Of a stretch of DNA of 64,000 nucleotides, positions 1 through 11,080 are shown piece by piece. The notes below the pieces were generated by a model. It ran no database searches. It saw nothing but the letters and a program-made list of their open reading frames with translations, and was not told the DNA's origin. How positions within the stretch are numbered: the stretch's first letter is position 1; the number at the start of each line of letters is the position of its first letter. The position numbers and the translations under genes were made by a program. This DNA is from Symbiodinium natans (lineage: Eukaryota > Sar > Dinophyceae > Suessiales > Symbiodiniaceae), in the NCBI GenBank assembly GCA_905221605.1, contig CAJNDS010002470.1, positions 252,001 through 316,000 of the forward strand, read 5' to 3'.

Positions 1-74
1 GTACCCGATGACTGAGAGTATGAAGGCGCGCGGACACAAACAGGGTTTAGGGTTTAGGGTTTAGGGTTTAGGGA

Positions 75-1240
75 AACCTCGTACACATTGTCTGTCATCG
101 TAGTCGTCCGGGTCGTCGACGTAGCTGCAGCATATTTCAACCTCATAGGGTTTAGGGTTGCAAACTCTGGGCAAGACCATCATCAAGACCATCATCATCA
201 TCATGCTGCATCCGCTGCTAGTTGCTATAAGGAGGGGCGCCCTAGTTATAAATAGAGTTATAAGGACCCTAAATTGGGTTATAAGGACCCTAAATGGGGT
301 GACAAAGGATCCTAAATTAGGTTATAAGTCCCTTAACTACAGTTAGTAGAGTAAGGGGTCCCCTTGTATAGGATCAGTGCTAACGACCAGCTGTCGCATA
401 GTCCCCTCCATGTGTCGGAGTTTGACAGGTTGGTTTCTTCCAAGGCAACGAGGCGTTCCCAGCCAAAGACTACAACAGGAGGCGCACTTGTTCTCCTCAT
501 CGTGGACGGATGAAAGGGAGTTGTGAAGTGACCTGATATACTCCTGGAGACCTTCCTCAGCCGAAAATTCTCCGACCTGAGTTATTCCCTGGTCAGGTCC
601 GTCTGTCGCAGCACTTTCTGGCGCAAGAGTGGACTGAAGGAGGTGTGTTTCTCACGATGAACCTGAAGTGTCAAGGCTCGCGGTGTCAAGGCTCCGTGCC
701 ACAGCTTGTATAATGGCCTTGTCATGTTTTCGTTTGAAGAAGTTTCATGCTTCCCTGCCCCACGGGCTCTGTATGTGTACAACTTCGCCCTGCGCAGAGC
801 ATGCAGAAGCAGTAGCAGTGACAGAAGTGCTGCAGCAGTGGCGAAGGCTTGAGCTTTCCCTGCTCGGCCCAGGGACTTGTATGATCTGTCCCATCGGGAA
901 AACCCGAGTTTCAAGGGGCCGTTGCAGTGCAGCTCGGGGGTGTGGGCCCCGCACGGCTGCAAGACATGGTCAAAGCGGGATGCAACGCGGCCCTTTAAAC
1001 CTTAACTCTGAGGCCCTCTATGGCCCTATATGGCCAAACATCCATGATGAGTGAACATGTGGTGCTCATGAAAGTACTAGGCGGGTGTAGAAGGCACCTG
1101 CTCAGCACGCGATAACATCCTGCAGTTGGCATGTGCCATCTTTTGAGGACTGCCGGTCATGCCGGGTTGTAAGTCCTCACGGCGCTCTTAACTTGTCAGA
1201 CCTGCATCACCATAGGGTCACAGGCGAAGGTCTCAGACCC
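75..1240. other. No supported gene
   Basis: After the first telomere-type array this stretch is mixed-composition DNA. Overlapping ORFs on both strands at 582-1054 run over the same bases and none has a recognisable motif, so I treat them as chance. A short tandem motif with the core TATAAGGACCCTAAAT occurs at about 245-330. Confidence 0.4.
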
Positions 1241-1248
1241 CGACATTT

Positions 1249-1551
1249 GTGGTGGCAGATTTTCCTGCGCTCTTGCTCCCCCAAGTGCGCAAACGCTGCA
1301 TAAATTGGGTGACACGGTTCCCCTTCCTGCTGGCATTCGACCCTGCCGCCAGCGCAGAGGCGCAGATTCCACAAGCTACAGATTCGGTGATGTCATACCT
1401 GTGGCCTCGGCCACAGTTTCGTGATGTTGCTGACCCGTTTCAATTTCTGGAAAGTTCCACCAGAGTTCCATCCTTGAGCACAGTTTCAATGAGCACCGTA
1501 GACTGCATGTGTGAAGTGAAAGCTGGCGATGACACTGTCACATGCTGGTGA
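1249..1551 (+). CDS. Unrecognised 100-residue ORF, doubtful
   Basis: An uninterrupted reading frame of about 100 codons has ordinary protein-like composition, including the stretch YLWPRPQFRDVADPFQFLE. A possible acceptor (GGCAG) lies just before it at about 1257. I do not recognise the family. It is longer than the usual exon in this window, so it could be a terminal exon, a retrocopy or a chance ORF in GC-rich DNA. No neighbour supports a role. Confidence 0.25.
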   Translation: MVADFPALLLPQVRKRCINWVTRFPFLLAFDPAASAEAQIPQATDSVMSYLWPRPQFRDVADPFQFLESSTRVPSLSTVSMSTVDCMCEVKAGDDTVTCW

Positions 1552-2057
1552 ATGTTGCAATGTACTGCGAAGGGCTTGTGAGCACGTTCCATCCAGCCAG
1601 CGCTTGGAAGCACTCTGTAGTTTGCCGCTACTTCGCCAAACGGACGGATCAAGTGTACGTAGCTCAAGTTTCTACAAGGAGCGCGCATCGACATTTGCAA
1701 GAACACCTAGCTTAGCATCCTTTATTGCACGGATGTGACCCAGAACAGAGGCCAGAGTCTACAGGCTCATTCAGCCCAAACAAAGACAGACTCAGACTCT
1801 GAAGCAACCTTCATGAATTATCCTGGAATTCGGCTTCCACCCGGCGCCGTGAGAGAGTGCCTGGCTTAGTTCTGGACCGCAGAATTTCTCGAGCTTGGAA
1901 TGTGGCTGTGTATTTGGGGCCGTATGGTATAGCCTGAAACCGCACACCCGAACAAACTCAAGCAGACCTAAGTAAATCGAAAACACTAAGCTTTGGCCTC
2001 TCCTTCATGCTTTGTTGTTTTGCTGCTGCTGCATCTGCATCTGCACCTGCTTCTGCT

Positions 2058-2065
2058 TCTGCTTC

Positions 2066-2146
<81 letters not shown>

Positions 2147-2182
2147 GGCCGCCGCCGTCGTCGTCGTCGTCGTCGGTCGTTG
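2058..2182 (+). repeat. CTG/CTT and GTC trinucleotide microsatellite
   Basis: A run of CTTCTG followed by about 25 CTG units is followed by GCC and then GTC triplets. It reads as poly-Leu, poly-Ala or poly-Cys on + and poly-Ser on -. The long ORFs in every frame here result from the period-3 repeat and do not indicate a gene. Confidence 0.95.
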
Positions 2183-2819
2183 TTCTTCTTGTTCTCTTTG
2201 TTGCTCTTGTTGTTGCGAGACTCAGGCGAGGCAAGCTTGGAACCGGCAAAGAATCAGAGGCCATCTCTGGAGGTTCTGGTGGTGTAACTACATGGGAGTT
2301 TACGATATTAGGGGACCTCCAATGTAGATCCCCAAGTGGTAGGATTCCGGGTTGTAGGGCTTGTAATTCACCCTGCACCTGATCTGCGCCAAACACAATC
2401 AAGAAGAGCAGCTGCCTCGTTCGCGAATGCCGCCAGGGACTCAAGCGACCTCTCCGTCACTGGCTTGGTTCGAGTATAGGGCGGCAGTTGTTTCTGACTC
2501 TTGAAAACATAAAGGGGCTCACAGCAAGAAGGCGTATACGACATATACGGCCAGCTTCTGATAAGTGGCTTTGGCTCCGCACTCTCCTTCTGGGCCCTCC
2601 CTTGCTCGTACTTCCGCTCCCACTCCCTTTTTTTTTTTCTCTCTCTCTCTCTTGCCATGGTAGTTTCGTTCTTCCTCTCCTCCGCTCCCCCTCTCTCCGT
2701 TGACCCTCGCCCCAAACTGCTCTCTTGCTCAGCCATGTCGAGAGCTCCGAGGGATCCTCTAAGGCTTCGAAGCTGCCTCTGCTGCAAAGCAGCACCCATT
2801 CAAAGAGCCTGGCACCTGG

Positions 2820-3246
2820 TTCCATTGCGTGGTCAGACTTCGGGCAAGCTCGCGGATAGTATCCACACAAGCCTCTCCGGCAGAGGCAGCAGCAGTACAT
2901 CTACGCAGATGCTGTCTGCTGTGCGCAGAAATGGTGCCGCGCTGAGCTTGAAAAGACATCAAGAGGAGCTATGGCTTTCGGGCACCATTGCTTCCAGCAT
3001 GTGTTGCAATGTCCCCTCGTTGCCGAAGGCTGGGTGTTTGTGACGGAGTCTCTGGGGTGCAGAAGATGGGCGGGGAGCTCAAGTTGGAGCCAAGGGTTTA
3101 GGGTTTTGGGTTTGGGGTTTAGGGTTTAAAGTTTATATAGGGTATAGGGTTTAGGGTTTAGGGTTTAGGGTTTAAGGTTCCCCACGGGTTGGGTGGCAGC
3201 CCCAGCAGAGATCAAGGCTTCAGTCTTGAGCTTGCGTGAAAGGTCT
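2820..3246 (+). CDS. Candidate exons upstream of the phosphatase
   Basis: Two or three short open islands have exon-like borders. One at about 3060-3096 reads KMGGELKLEP after a TGCAG acceptor and runs into a telomere-type array whose GTTTAG could be the donor. Another at about 3196-3240 reads AAPAEIKASVLSLRE and is followed by GTCTG. A frame at 2980-3050 includes LVAEGWVFVTESLG. I recognise none of them. They may be 5' exons of the PP2C gene that follows or belong to another gene. Phase between them was not established. Confidence 0.3.
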
Positions 3247-3654
3247 GATATATGTAGGCCGTCTTGCAGTCGTTGTCCTCACAGTGTGTGCACTACATGT
3301 GCGAAGCTCGCTCAGAACCACCTTATGGCTTGTGAGGCATTGCCCCGGACGTGCTTCCAAGAGAGCTTCTTGCACAATGCCAGAAGGCAGGCTGCTGAAT
3401 CAATGAGTCTGTTGCTGGATAAGTCCGAAACCCTCCAAAACATACCAATAATCGCCAAAAAACCCAGAACTTGGGGAGAATGACCCCCCGAATCAAAGGT
3501 CATGAGCTCGTCGCAAGATGTGTACGCGAAGGGCGAGAGCGGCTCCTGGGTCCTTTCTGTGCTGAAGGCACTTTGGGTCCTTTTCGGGTTTAGGGTTTAT
3601 AGGGTTTAGGGTTCAGGGTTTAGGGAAGTGGTTTAAGGGTTTAGGGCTTTGAAG

Positions 3655-6290
3655 CATGTCAGCTGCAGCGGCGAGAGCTTCTGCATATCACGCGATGGTG
3701 ACGGTTTTGTTTGCTACACTTTCCTACACGACTTGGAGATGCAGCAGCAGCAGCTTCGCACGTCCTGTCGCAGGAAGCCTTCGCAGGAACATCTTCCCTG
3801 GGTGCCACCACAGTGCTCCTTGCTGGTATCGAGGACGCTGTTTCGTTGGCATGCCAGGATGCATGTGATGAGACTGCTGGGAGGACTGCCAGCGCTTGGC
3901 AGTGATCACGCTTGGTGACTGCGCGTTGCTTGTGCTGAGGCTCTATACTCACTCAACCCCCACACTTCTGTGACTGCCTTTGGAGCTCAGCTTTGATTGG
4001 GGGAGGCCGACAAACGGCGACGACCTTCGCAGCACTTTCCGCTCCCAGCGCGTCATGATGGGGGAGAAGACACCCGCACAGGCGCCTTGGTAGAAGTTGC
4101 TCAGGCGCTCAGAGCCCTGGATTCGGTAACCCAATGGGGGTCACGATACTAAGGGACCAAAGAGACCCCACCCCGCGATCCCCTTATAAAAAGGACCCCA
4201 TCAAGGTACCCCTGATATCCCAAAGGTGCTCCGACTTCCTCATCAAATTACTGGCGAGCAGAAGGAGTTGCTGGAGGATTTCCGCTTGGACATGGCCCGC
4301 GCCCTCTCTTGCTCTGCACGCCTCTGTCAGACGCCGTACAGAACCATTCAAAGAGCAAATGTATTTCCTTAATCTTCTACTATACTATTATACATCTATA
4401 TCACTAGAATACTATAACCACGTATGATGCATGAGCACAACGTTAGCACAGCATATTAATACAATCATAAATCATATACTTCTATGAGTCAACCAACAAT
4501 CTAATATGAATATAATGATCTCCTGGCATCTTGGGCAGCACAACGAAGCTGAAGTCCAACGCAGGTGCAGATCAAGCACGGTGACGTGGTCGTGCTTGGG
4601 TCTGACGGGTTATTCGACAATCTCAGTGATGAGGACAGCTGGGAATGTCGCCCAGGGCTGTAAGCTGTGGATGCAGAGCAGCCCTTCTCCTTTGGAAAGC
4701 GTCATGTTCGGCTTTGTTTGTAGTCATGTTCGGTGCTTCAGAAATTTCGGAGTGTGGGTCCGACGTTTGAGGGCTACTCAGCCGCAAGGCCATCACTCAC
4801 ATCGTGCAGAACCACTGCAAGGGGCCCCAGCCCTCACGGTGCGTCCAGCTGACTGCAGCTCAAGGCTCGGGGCCGTAACTAAAAAGAATATGAAAACCCT
4901 GCCAGTAATTAGTCACTGAAGGTAGAGAATATACACTCTGGGAACGGCAGACCTCTTCAGTCTATCGAAGTTACTCGAAAACCAAACGTAGAAAGTGTTG
5001 GCTTATGATTGTTCGCCGTGCTTGAAGGGGTAGCTCTTCAAGTAGAGAGGTCAATGCCCAAAAATGAGATTGATGACCCAGTGAAGATGCACGCTGGGGA
5101 TCCTCTGACTTGCCGTGCTGGCTGAATCCTAAGCTGCCTTTCTTGACATGTCTCCACATGGAATCGTAGTAAATCGTGCTGCTGATGGCGGAAGCAGTGG
5201 CGCTGATTTTGCAGCATCCCTCGGGGACTTGCTGTGTTGCTTCTCGCTGAAGTGATTCGGCACGCCCCCCGTGGCCGAGGCACTCAGGGCGACCATGACG
5301 ATGAAGGCCATGTTACCCTAAACCCTAAACCCTAAACCCTAAACCCTAAACCCTCAACCTTCCCTTAAAGCCCCTTCAGGTCCAAACTCGGCTGCGAAGT
5401 CGAGGAGGCACAGACCCTCTGCGAGAGAACGGCAGTGCTTTGCAACAATTAGTAAATAATGCTACTATATGTTTTAACAGAACAGCTATTGTACAATGCA
5501 GGCATAAAACTGTTCTTATAGTCGTATAACACCTTTTTACAACAACAGCTATTGTAGAATGATGCGGTAATATACTGGTCAAATACTGGTCCAATACTAT
5601 AGTCGTAAATTTGAAAATGTAGAGTGGGGCTCACCCCTGGGCCTGCCTGTCCTTGTGCTCGCTTGACTTGCAGTCGCCCGTTGGTGCAGCAGCTGCCGGT
5701 GCTGTACAAAGGTCGCACGGTACCTTCCGTGCCGCCCTGATGTTCAGAGATCATTGATCATGGCAGTCGCAGGGTGGGTTGTCGTCGTTCTAGTTCTCGC
5801 AAAGCACCCTCGCTCCACAGGTCACTCAACTCCAGCAAGCCGCCATCAGCTTGGTCGATGCCGCGATTCAGAATGCTGCCAAGCTTGGATTTTTTGCTCG
5901 AAGATTTGCGTAGTTCCAAGGCAGCACGCCGGAGCTACGTAGCAACAATCTCTAAGGTTGTTCTCGTCGCAGACCATCCGGTCCAGCCCTGACATTTATG
6001 AAATGCGTAGTCAGCTGAGCCATGCTTTGGTGTGACGCTGCCTGTTGAGTTGGTATGACATTTTGACATGTAGAGCCCGCCAGCCGGAACAAATTACACA
6101 ACCCGGAATCCAAAAAAACCTAGACCCTGTACTTTTAGCTTGTTTCCAGCTGTCAGTTCCAGCATATTCCCAAACCCCAAGCAGGTATACTTCCTAGAGA
6201 ACCTACTTCCGAGGCGGCCGTGCCATTGGTAGCACGGGGTAACCCTGATGATACCACTGCCATTGTTGCCGTTGTTGTTGAGGCGCGTGG
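3655..6290 (+). CDS. PP2C-type Ser/Thr phosphatase, PPTC7-like
   Basis: This metal-dependent phosphatase is split into small exons. Predicted pieces are 3655-3708 (GESFCISRDGDGF), about 3740-3839 (AFAGTSSLGATTVLLAGIE), 3893-3939 (RLAVITLGDCALLVL), 4565-4633 (GDVVVLGSDGLFDNLSDE), 4789-4864 (AITHIVQNHCKG), 5821-5895 (AAISLVDAAIQNAAKLG) and 6214-6290 (ARGNPDDTTAIVAVVV). The Gly-Ala-Thr-Thr strand, the GDxxLLVLR strand, the DGLFDN motif with its metal-binding Asp and the C-terminal GNPDDTT (metal-binding Asp pair) occur in the order known for the PTC7/PPTC7 branch. The usual ADGVGGW segment is not visible between the first two pieces, so an exon is missed or the gene is damaged. An exon between 3939 and 4565 is also probably unseen. 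Donors include GT, GC (3940, 5896) and GA (4634). Phosphatase call strong, exon map approximate. Confidence 0.7.
3840..3892 (+). other. Predicted 53-bp intron in the phosphatase gene
   Basis: The frame reading LLAGIEDA ends at a GT and resumes after CCAG in another frame, giving RLAVITLGDC. The join is phase 0 and reproduces the beta-strand pair expected in PP2C proteins. Both flanks match the family, so the splice is well supported for so short an intron. Confidence 0.6.
5317..5354 (-). repeat. Telomere-type array in phosphatase intron
   Basis: Five CCCTAAA units lie between predicted phosphatase exons. They follow a GC-rich island (about 5240-5310) whose frame reads TPPVAEALRATMTMKAM. That island could be a further exon but has an upstream stop that I could not reconcile. 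Confidence 0.8.
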
Positions 6291-6678
6291 GTGTTCTCAT
6301 TGCAGTTGGCTTGAAGTTGAAGGTGTGCGTAGTTTGGAGCATGTGACTGGCACATCCGCACGGAGCATGAAAGCGCAACAGCGGCATGAATGCACGGCCC
6401 CTTTTTTTGGTGAGTGCCTTTGCAGGAAGGCAGACCCACCGACAGCGACAGCGAGATCGAACTGCATGACATCTACCCACATGTGAGAGGCTCAGGTAGC
6501 CTTCGGCCGCCAAGTTTCAGCCCCAGCCCCCTGTAGAGCCCTAAGCCGTCTGCCCAAACCAACACAAACGCAGCTACTCAAAAAAACCCAACCCACAAAG
6601 CTTAAACCCCTGGAGAAACCCTAAGCAAACTCCGTAGACTAAGCCCCAAACCTTATAAACATCTGCGGAGCAAAAGAG

Positions 6679-7256
6679 GCAGAAGCGATGCTGAACAAGG
6701 CAGGCATCCTCGGACTGCAGAAGTTGGCAAAGAGTTTTGGGGTTTCGGGGTTCAGGGGTTTAGGGTTATAGGGTTTAGGGGCACCGGGTTTGATCTAACT
6801 GCTGGAGCCGGGGGACTTTTCGAGGTTCTAGTTCGGTCTAGTAGAAGTTTCCTGATTGCTTTGGGTACCCAGAAGGGCCAAGAACTTTGATCATAATTGG
6901 CCACATGAACTGGTCGAGCCCAGTAGGCTTCAACGGTGGCTCTTGTGATTTTGGTGAAGGGCTATGTTCGTGGCATGGGTGGTTTTGCCAAGTAAACCCT
7001 GTAGTTCAACAATTGCCATTCATAGGGTTTAGGGTTTGGGGTTTAGGGTTTAGGGTTTAGGGTTTAGGGTGTTGTTCTTGACTTTCATCACAAACACGGC
7101 TACGTGGCAGGGACCACTTCATGGGAACCCTGGGCGTCATCATTCGGGTTTAGGGTTGAGGGTTTAGGGTTTAGGGTTTAGGGTTTAGGGTTTAGGGATA
7201 ACCGAGAACCTTCGTTGGCGGGATCATTCATTTTGGGTCCCGTCAGGATGCCATCT
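6679..7256 (+). CDS. Candidate exons of an unrecognised gene
   Basis: Three islands have splice-like borders. 6679-6741 (AEAMLNKAGILGLQKLAKS) ends before GTTTCG. 7068-7147 (VVLDFHHKHGYVAGTTSWEP) starts after TTTAG of one telomere-type array and ends at the GTTTAG of the next. 7207-7256 (FVGGIIHFGSRQDAI) ends at GTGAGG. I do not recognise the protein. The two arrays at 7022-7070 and 7142-7198 seem to provide both splice sites. The islands may join the exons at 7509-7936. Confidence 0.4.
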
Positions 7257-7508
7257 GTGAGGACATCTTTCCGGCATCCTAAGCCGAAACCCCAAGCTCC
7301 AACCTCCACGCATATAAGGCGCCCCTCAGTATTCTCATTTTTCTTTCATTCAGGGTTTCTGCCTCCAACGGACCTCCCCCCAAGACAAGTACAGTTCCAG
7401 GTTTTTCTGTTGAAACTTTTATGTCTTTTCAGGGTTTCAGTCGTTTAGGTTCTACGGGCGCTCAACCCTAAACCCTAAACCCCTGCGGGTGTCCGCACTC
7501 AGCTGCAG

Positions 7509-7936
7509 GTCGTCTGCCCAGACCGACCAGTTTGCAGCGCAGGCCTGGTACCTTCAGGGTTCCATATGGTGAGTTCTAGAAAAATATGGTCCCTTTTGGG
7601 TTCCTTATTATATAAGGCGGCCCCGCTTATTAAGGGTACCCAAAAGGGGACCATAATTTAGAGAACTCACCATATGAGGTAAACATTCCATGGACACCAA
7701 CCAAAACCTGCAGATCCAAAATCCTAAGCCGCACCTTGCCAGGAATCTGGCCTGTTTGCTGCTACACAGCAGCCATTGATCGCGACGACAATGAAGACTC
7801 AGAGGCAGATTGGTTGCTGGTGAATGCAACCTGGGTTTAGGGTTTGGGGTTTATAGGGTTTAGGGTTTAGGGTTTAGGGCTACTTGCGGCGTCTGCACCA
7901 TCATGTTGGCAACATCGGGATTCTTCAGATCGCCAG
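7509..7936 (+). CDS. Three phase-linked exons, unknown protein
   Basis: Exon 7509-7568 (VVCPDRPVCSAGLVPS, ends FHM), exon 7679-7819 (starts VNIPWTPTKTCRSKI, ends NEDSEADWLL) and exon 7878-7936 (GYLRRLHHHVGNIGILQIAR) are each open and join at phase 0 both times. The first intron (7569-7678) is exactly the inner part of a foldback element. The second (7820-7877) is almost pure telomere repeat. The last exon ends at AG|GTCTGG. The family is not recognised. The acidic stretch DRDDNEDSEAD followed by a basic helix-like stretch is the only compositional clue. Coding status is inferred from three linked open phases and consensus splice sites. Confidence 0.6.
7563..7676. mobile_element. Foldback element family C, copy 1 (intron-like)
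   Basis: A perfect 15-bp terminal inverted repeat begins CATATGGTGAGTTCT on the left and ends with its complement on the right, around a longer inner inverted repeat (GGTCCCTTTTGGG and partner). The left end contains a consensus donor, GTGAGTT. Two bases past the right end, CATATGAG|G gives an acceptor. A related copy is at 60485-60591, and a looser relative is at about 9480-9570. Confidence 0.85.
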
Positions 7937-8565
7937 GTCTGGTTAAGCTTTTTCCAGGTGTGAGTGCGCAATAGCACTGCCAACACCAGCGCAGTTCGCT
8001 GTGGGTGAGTATGTCGTGGTTCAGTAGGTGCATCGGTTGTGGTTTAGTGGCGTCAATGTACCACAGGACTGCTGTATACGGTCGAAGCTTAGGGCTCTTG
8101 CCTTGTCTAGGGCGCAGGAGATGAGACATGTAGGTCAGGTATAGGAGAGAAAGCGTCGGGACATGTGTCGTTCCGACTTGGAGCATTAGGGATCATCCGG
8201 GCACAACATGATCAAATCAGCATGTGCGAATCCCATCACACCGTGTCACGGCATGAGGGGGCTGGAGTGTTGGTAGCATGCAATTACATGAGCAAAGCAA
8301 GATACCTCTTTGCGTAAATTCTGCTTGCAATGGCCCTGAAAGGAGACCCTGGAGTAGGCAATGCTTCCACTCCGAGTGTAGAGTGGCTAACGCCACTGTT
8401 GCCATGCCAGCTTACACAGATGTGAGCTTGTGCTTCTTAGAGAAGCCATAGAAGCCTAAATTGGCCCAGCGTAAGTTGAAGCCCGAAGCCTCGAATGCAA
8501 CCTTGTTTGCAACGTAGACCCTGTGCAGACTTAACATTTGGTGCAGTTCGTTCACTTCCTGGCAG

Positions 8566-9440
8566 GTGTCGAGCGACCACATGGACCTCTTGCACAAGTG
8601 TGTAGATTGGCGTGCTTGTGTGTCCCTAAACCTTGAACCCTAAACCCTAAACCCTAAACCTTAAACCCTAAACCCTATCGTTTCGGCATTTTTAGGTTTT
8701 AGGGTCCTTGTTTTTTCTGATGTGCCAGCAGGACACCGACCCTCCGCAGGCCTGCACCGTCACGCCTTGACAGTGTGTCTGCTCACAGAACAGGGTTTAG
8801 GGTTTAGGAGTTTAGGAGTTTAGGAGTTTAGGGTGTAGGGTTTATAGGGTTTAGGGTGTCAGGGTTTGGGGTTTAGAGTTTAGGGTTTAGGGTTTAGGCA
8901 ACAGTCAAGAACCTGTCCAGAGCATTCCAGAGGCATGTTTTTGGCCAAGCAACAGCAGGAGAACTTCCTGGAATCGCACGCAGGGCACTTGCATCCCCTC
9001 CCCCAACGGTTAGCCCCAAACCCACCACGAACCACAGGGAGAGGGGAAGCACTAATGAGGCTACAACGTATAGGGTCGGTTTTTTTGCGGTTCCTAGAAG
9101 CAACAGGGCTAAGCAGGGTATCCCATGATTCAGGACGTACCCTCCTTCTCCACCTAAGGCCACTCACAGGGGACGCCATGGCTTATGGGTGCTGAGAGTT
9201 GGTGGGGGGATCTCTAAGAGAAAATCACAGGCTGGAGGGGTTGAAGGGGAGGATTTGGGGGTTCCCGAAAATAGGGGTACCCTTTAAGGGGGTTCTATTC
9301 TATTCGACAGGCGTACCCCGATTTTGGGAAATTCTTTTGTGAAGGAACGGTGGGTGGAGAGTTCGGAGTGAGTAGTGTTGACGTCAGCGTCATCCGCCGC
9401 GAGTTGGCCCCAACTGAGCGCAGGCTGGTTCCTGCAGCAT
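8566..9440 (+). CDS. Candidate exons, unknown gene
   Basis: The islands are 8566-8598 (VSSDHMDLLHK, after GGCAG), 8898 to about 8985 (ATVKNLSRAFQRHVFGQA, after TTTAG|G of a telomere-type array) and about 9380-9440 (SVIRRELAPTERRLVPAA then a stop). Each has plausible borders and composition. I do not recognise them or know whether they belong together. The stop after VPAA may be a gene end. Confidence 0.35.
9244..9335. mobile_element. Foldback element, GGGGTACC family
   Basis: An imperfect inverted repeat starts GGGGTTCCCGAAAATAGGGG and ends CCCCGATTTTGGGAAATTC, with AAGGGGGTTCTATTCTATT in the loop. It resembles copies near 16165-16295, 21545-21650 and 49024-49135. Confidence 0.6.
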
Positions 9441-10060
9441 AAGCTGACGTGACAAGAACCTTTATGGCCACTTCTCGCAATTATGGTCCCTTGTTGGGGT
9501 TACCATGATAAGGCGACCCCAGATAGTGAGGGTACCCAAGAAGGGACCGTGATTTTGGGAACTGACCTGTTGTTTCACCAGTAGTTCGAGTAGTTCGGAA
9601 TGCGACTTAACATCGCACCCTCCGAAGCTTCAAAGCAGACCAGAACATGGGAGTTTCCGAAATCAGGGGTGCCTTATTGGGGGTCCTTACTACAAGGGAT
9701 ATGGGGTCTATTCTAGGGGTCCCCTATTTTCTCAAACCCCCACGTCATTAATTCTACTTCTGTGTCGCCCACACCTAGCCGGACCCAGCCGTTGCCGAAC
9801 ATCTTCAAAGCCTCGTGGTGGAAGGCGCCTCTAAACCCTAAACCCTATAAACCCTAAACCCGCTAAACCCTAAACACCCTAAAAACCCTAAATCATAAAC
9901 CCTAACCCTAAACCCTAATTCCGAAATGGAACTGGCAGAATATTCTAGAAGGCGCAAAAGCGCGTGCATCCCTCTTGGGGGCAAATGTCTGATGCCTGGG
10001 GCCACCAGCTCGCCTGGCATCGGATTCCCTGCGCAGTTCCCGTGCAGATTGCATTTCCCA

Positions 10061-10150
10061 GAGGGTCTAATTATGGAATTAGGTACCCAAAAGCCCATAC
10101 TGAATAGGTTTTTGGGTACTACCCAATTTCATAATAGCACTACCAATGGA
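10061..10150. mobile_element. Foldback element, unclassified
   Basis: The inverted arms AATTATGGAATTAGGTACCC and GGGTACTACCCAATTTCATA flank a short AT-rich loop. The left flank CAGAGGGTC and right flank GACCCTCTG extend the symmetry. Confidence 0.6.
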
Positions 10151-10367
10151 CCCTCTGGGCTTGTTTCGAGGCGCAAATAGGTGCCTTTGGGGGATCTTCT
10201 TGGCTTCGCGGGGGGCAAAAGCGGACTCGAGCAGCTACTGTACTACCCTCCATAGGGTTTAGGGTTTAGGGTTTAGGGTTTAGGGTTTAGGGTTTAGGGT
10301 TTAGGGTTTAGGGTTTAGGGCATACCCCTCCCACAGCAATTGGGGGGTCATGATTTGAGGGATGCAG

Positions 10368-10649
10368 GGCCTGCAACGCCAGCCGCAGTCAGACTCTTTC
10401 GCGCCATGGGAAGGACTGGCATTCACAGTGTTGACGCTGGCTGAAAACTCAGGGGGTACAGTAGACCTGCTGGCAATTATAAAGGCTGTTTACGCGAGAA
10501 AGCTTAAACTTAAGGTCTTCTAGCATAACATTTTCCATCCCTTCATGATGCCATCCAGGAGGAGAAGAGCAAGCTCTTCCCAGCACTCACTGCGCTGGAT
10601 TGGAGTCGCCCCGGGCTCTGGGAAGACCTGAAGCCCTATGTCAAGCCTT
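10368..10649 (+). CDS. Two phase-linked exons, unknown protein
   Basis: Exon 10368-10514 (49 codons, including FAPWEGLAFTVLTLAENS and VDLLAIIKAVYARKLKLK) begins after TGCAG and ends at AAG|GTCTTC. Exon 10559-10649 (EEKSKLFPALTALDWSRPGL then WEDLKPYVKP) begins after TCCAG and ends at a GTAGAT donor. The join is phase 0 across a 44-bp intron. Composition is convincingly protein-like and amphipathic, but I cannot name the family. These lie just 5' of the karyopherin start and may end the preceding gene. Confidence 0.55.
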
Positions 10650-10720
10650 GTAGATATTGAATAACTAGTATGGGCAGCATTCGTCTTTGTGCTAAGGAAA
10701 CTCCAAACTCCCAATGAGTG

Positions 10721-11043
10721 ACCCTAAACCCTTAAACTAAGCCCTAAACCCCTTAAACCCCTAAACCCTTAAACCCTTAAACCCTTAAACCCCTAAACCC
10801 CTAAACCCTTAAACCCTTAATCCCTATATAAACCCTATAAACCCTTAAACCCTTAAACCCTATAAACCCTAAAACCCTTAAACCCCTTAAACCCCTTAAA
10901 CCCTTAAACCCTTAAACCCTTAAACCCTTAAACCCTTAAACCCCAAACCCTTAAACCCCTAAACCCTAAACCCCTAAACCCTAAACCCTTAAACCCTTAA
11001 ACCCTTAAACCCTTAAACCCTAAACCCTAAACCCTAAACCCCT
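10721..11043 (-). repeat. Longest telomere-type array, degenerate
   Basis: About 320 bp of CCCTAAA mixed with the 8-bp variant CCCTTAAA and with CCCCTAAA forms. This is the largest array in the window. It ends about 38 bp before the karyopherin ATG and so lies in the presumed intergenic or 5' region. Confidence 0.95.
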
Positions 11044-11080
11044 CTTATCGTTTCGACACTGGTTTCCGGCCGGGCTCGCC

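Noticed and set aside
40-75. Telomere or chromosome end at the left edge
   Set aside because: The array is only five units, is followed by ordinary DNA, and dozens of similar arrays occur in both orientations throughout the window.
1986-2444. Ser-, Leu-, Ala- and Cys-repeat proteins on both strands
   Set aside because: They are translations of a CTG microsatellite in different frames.
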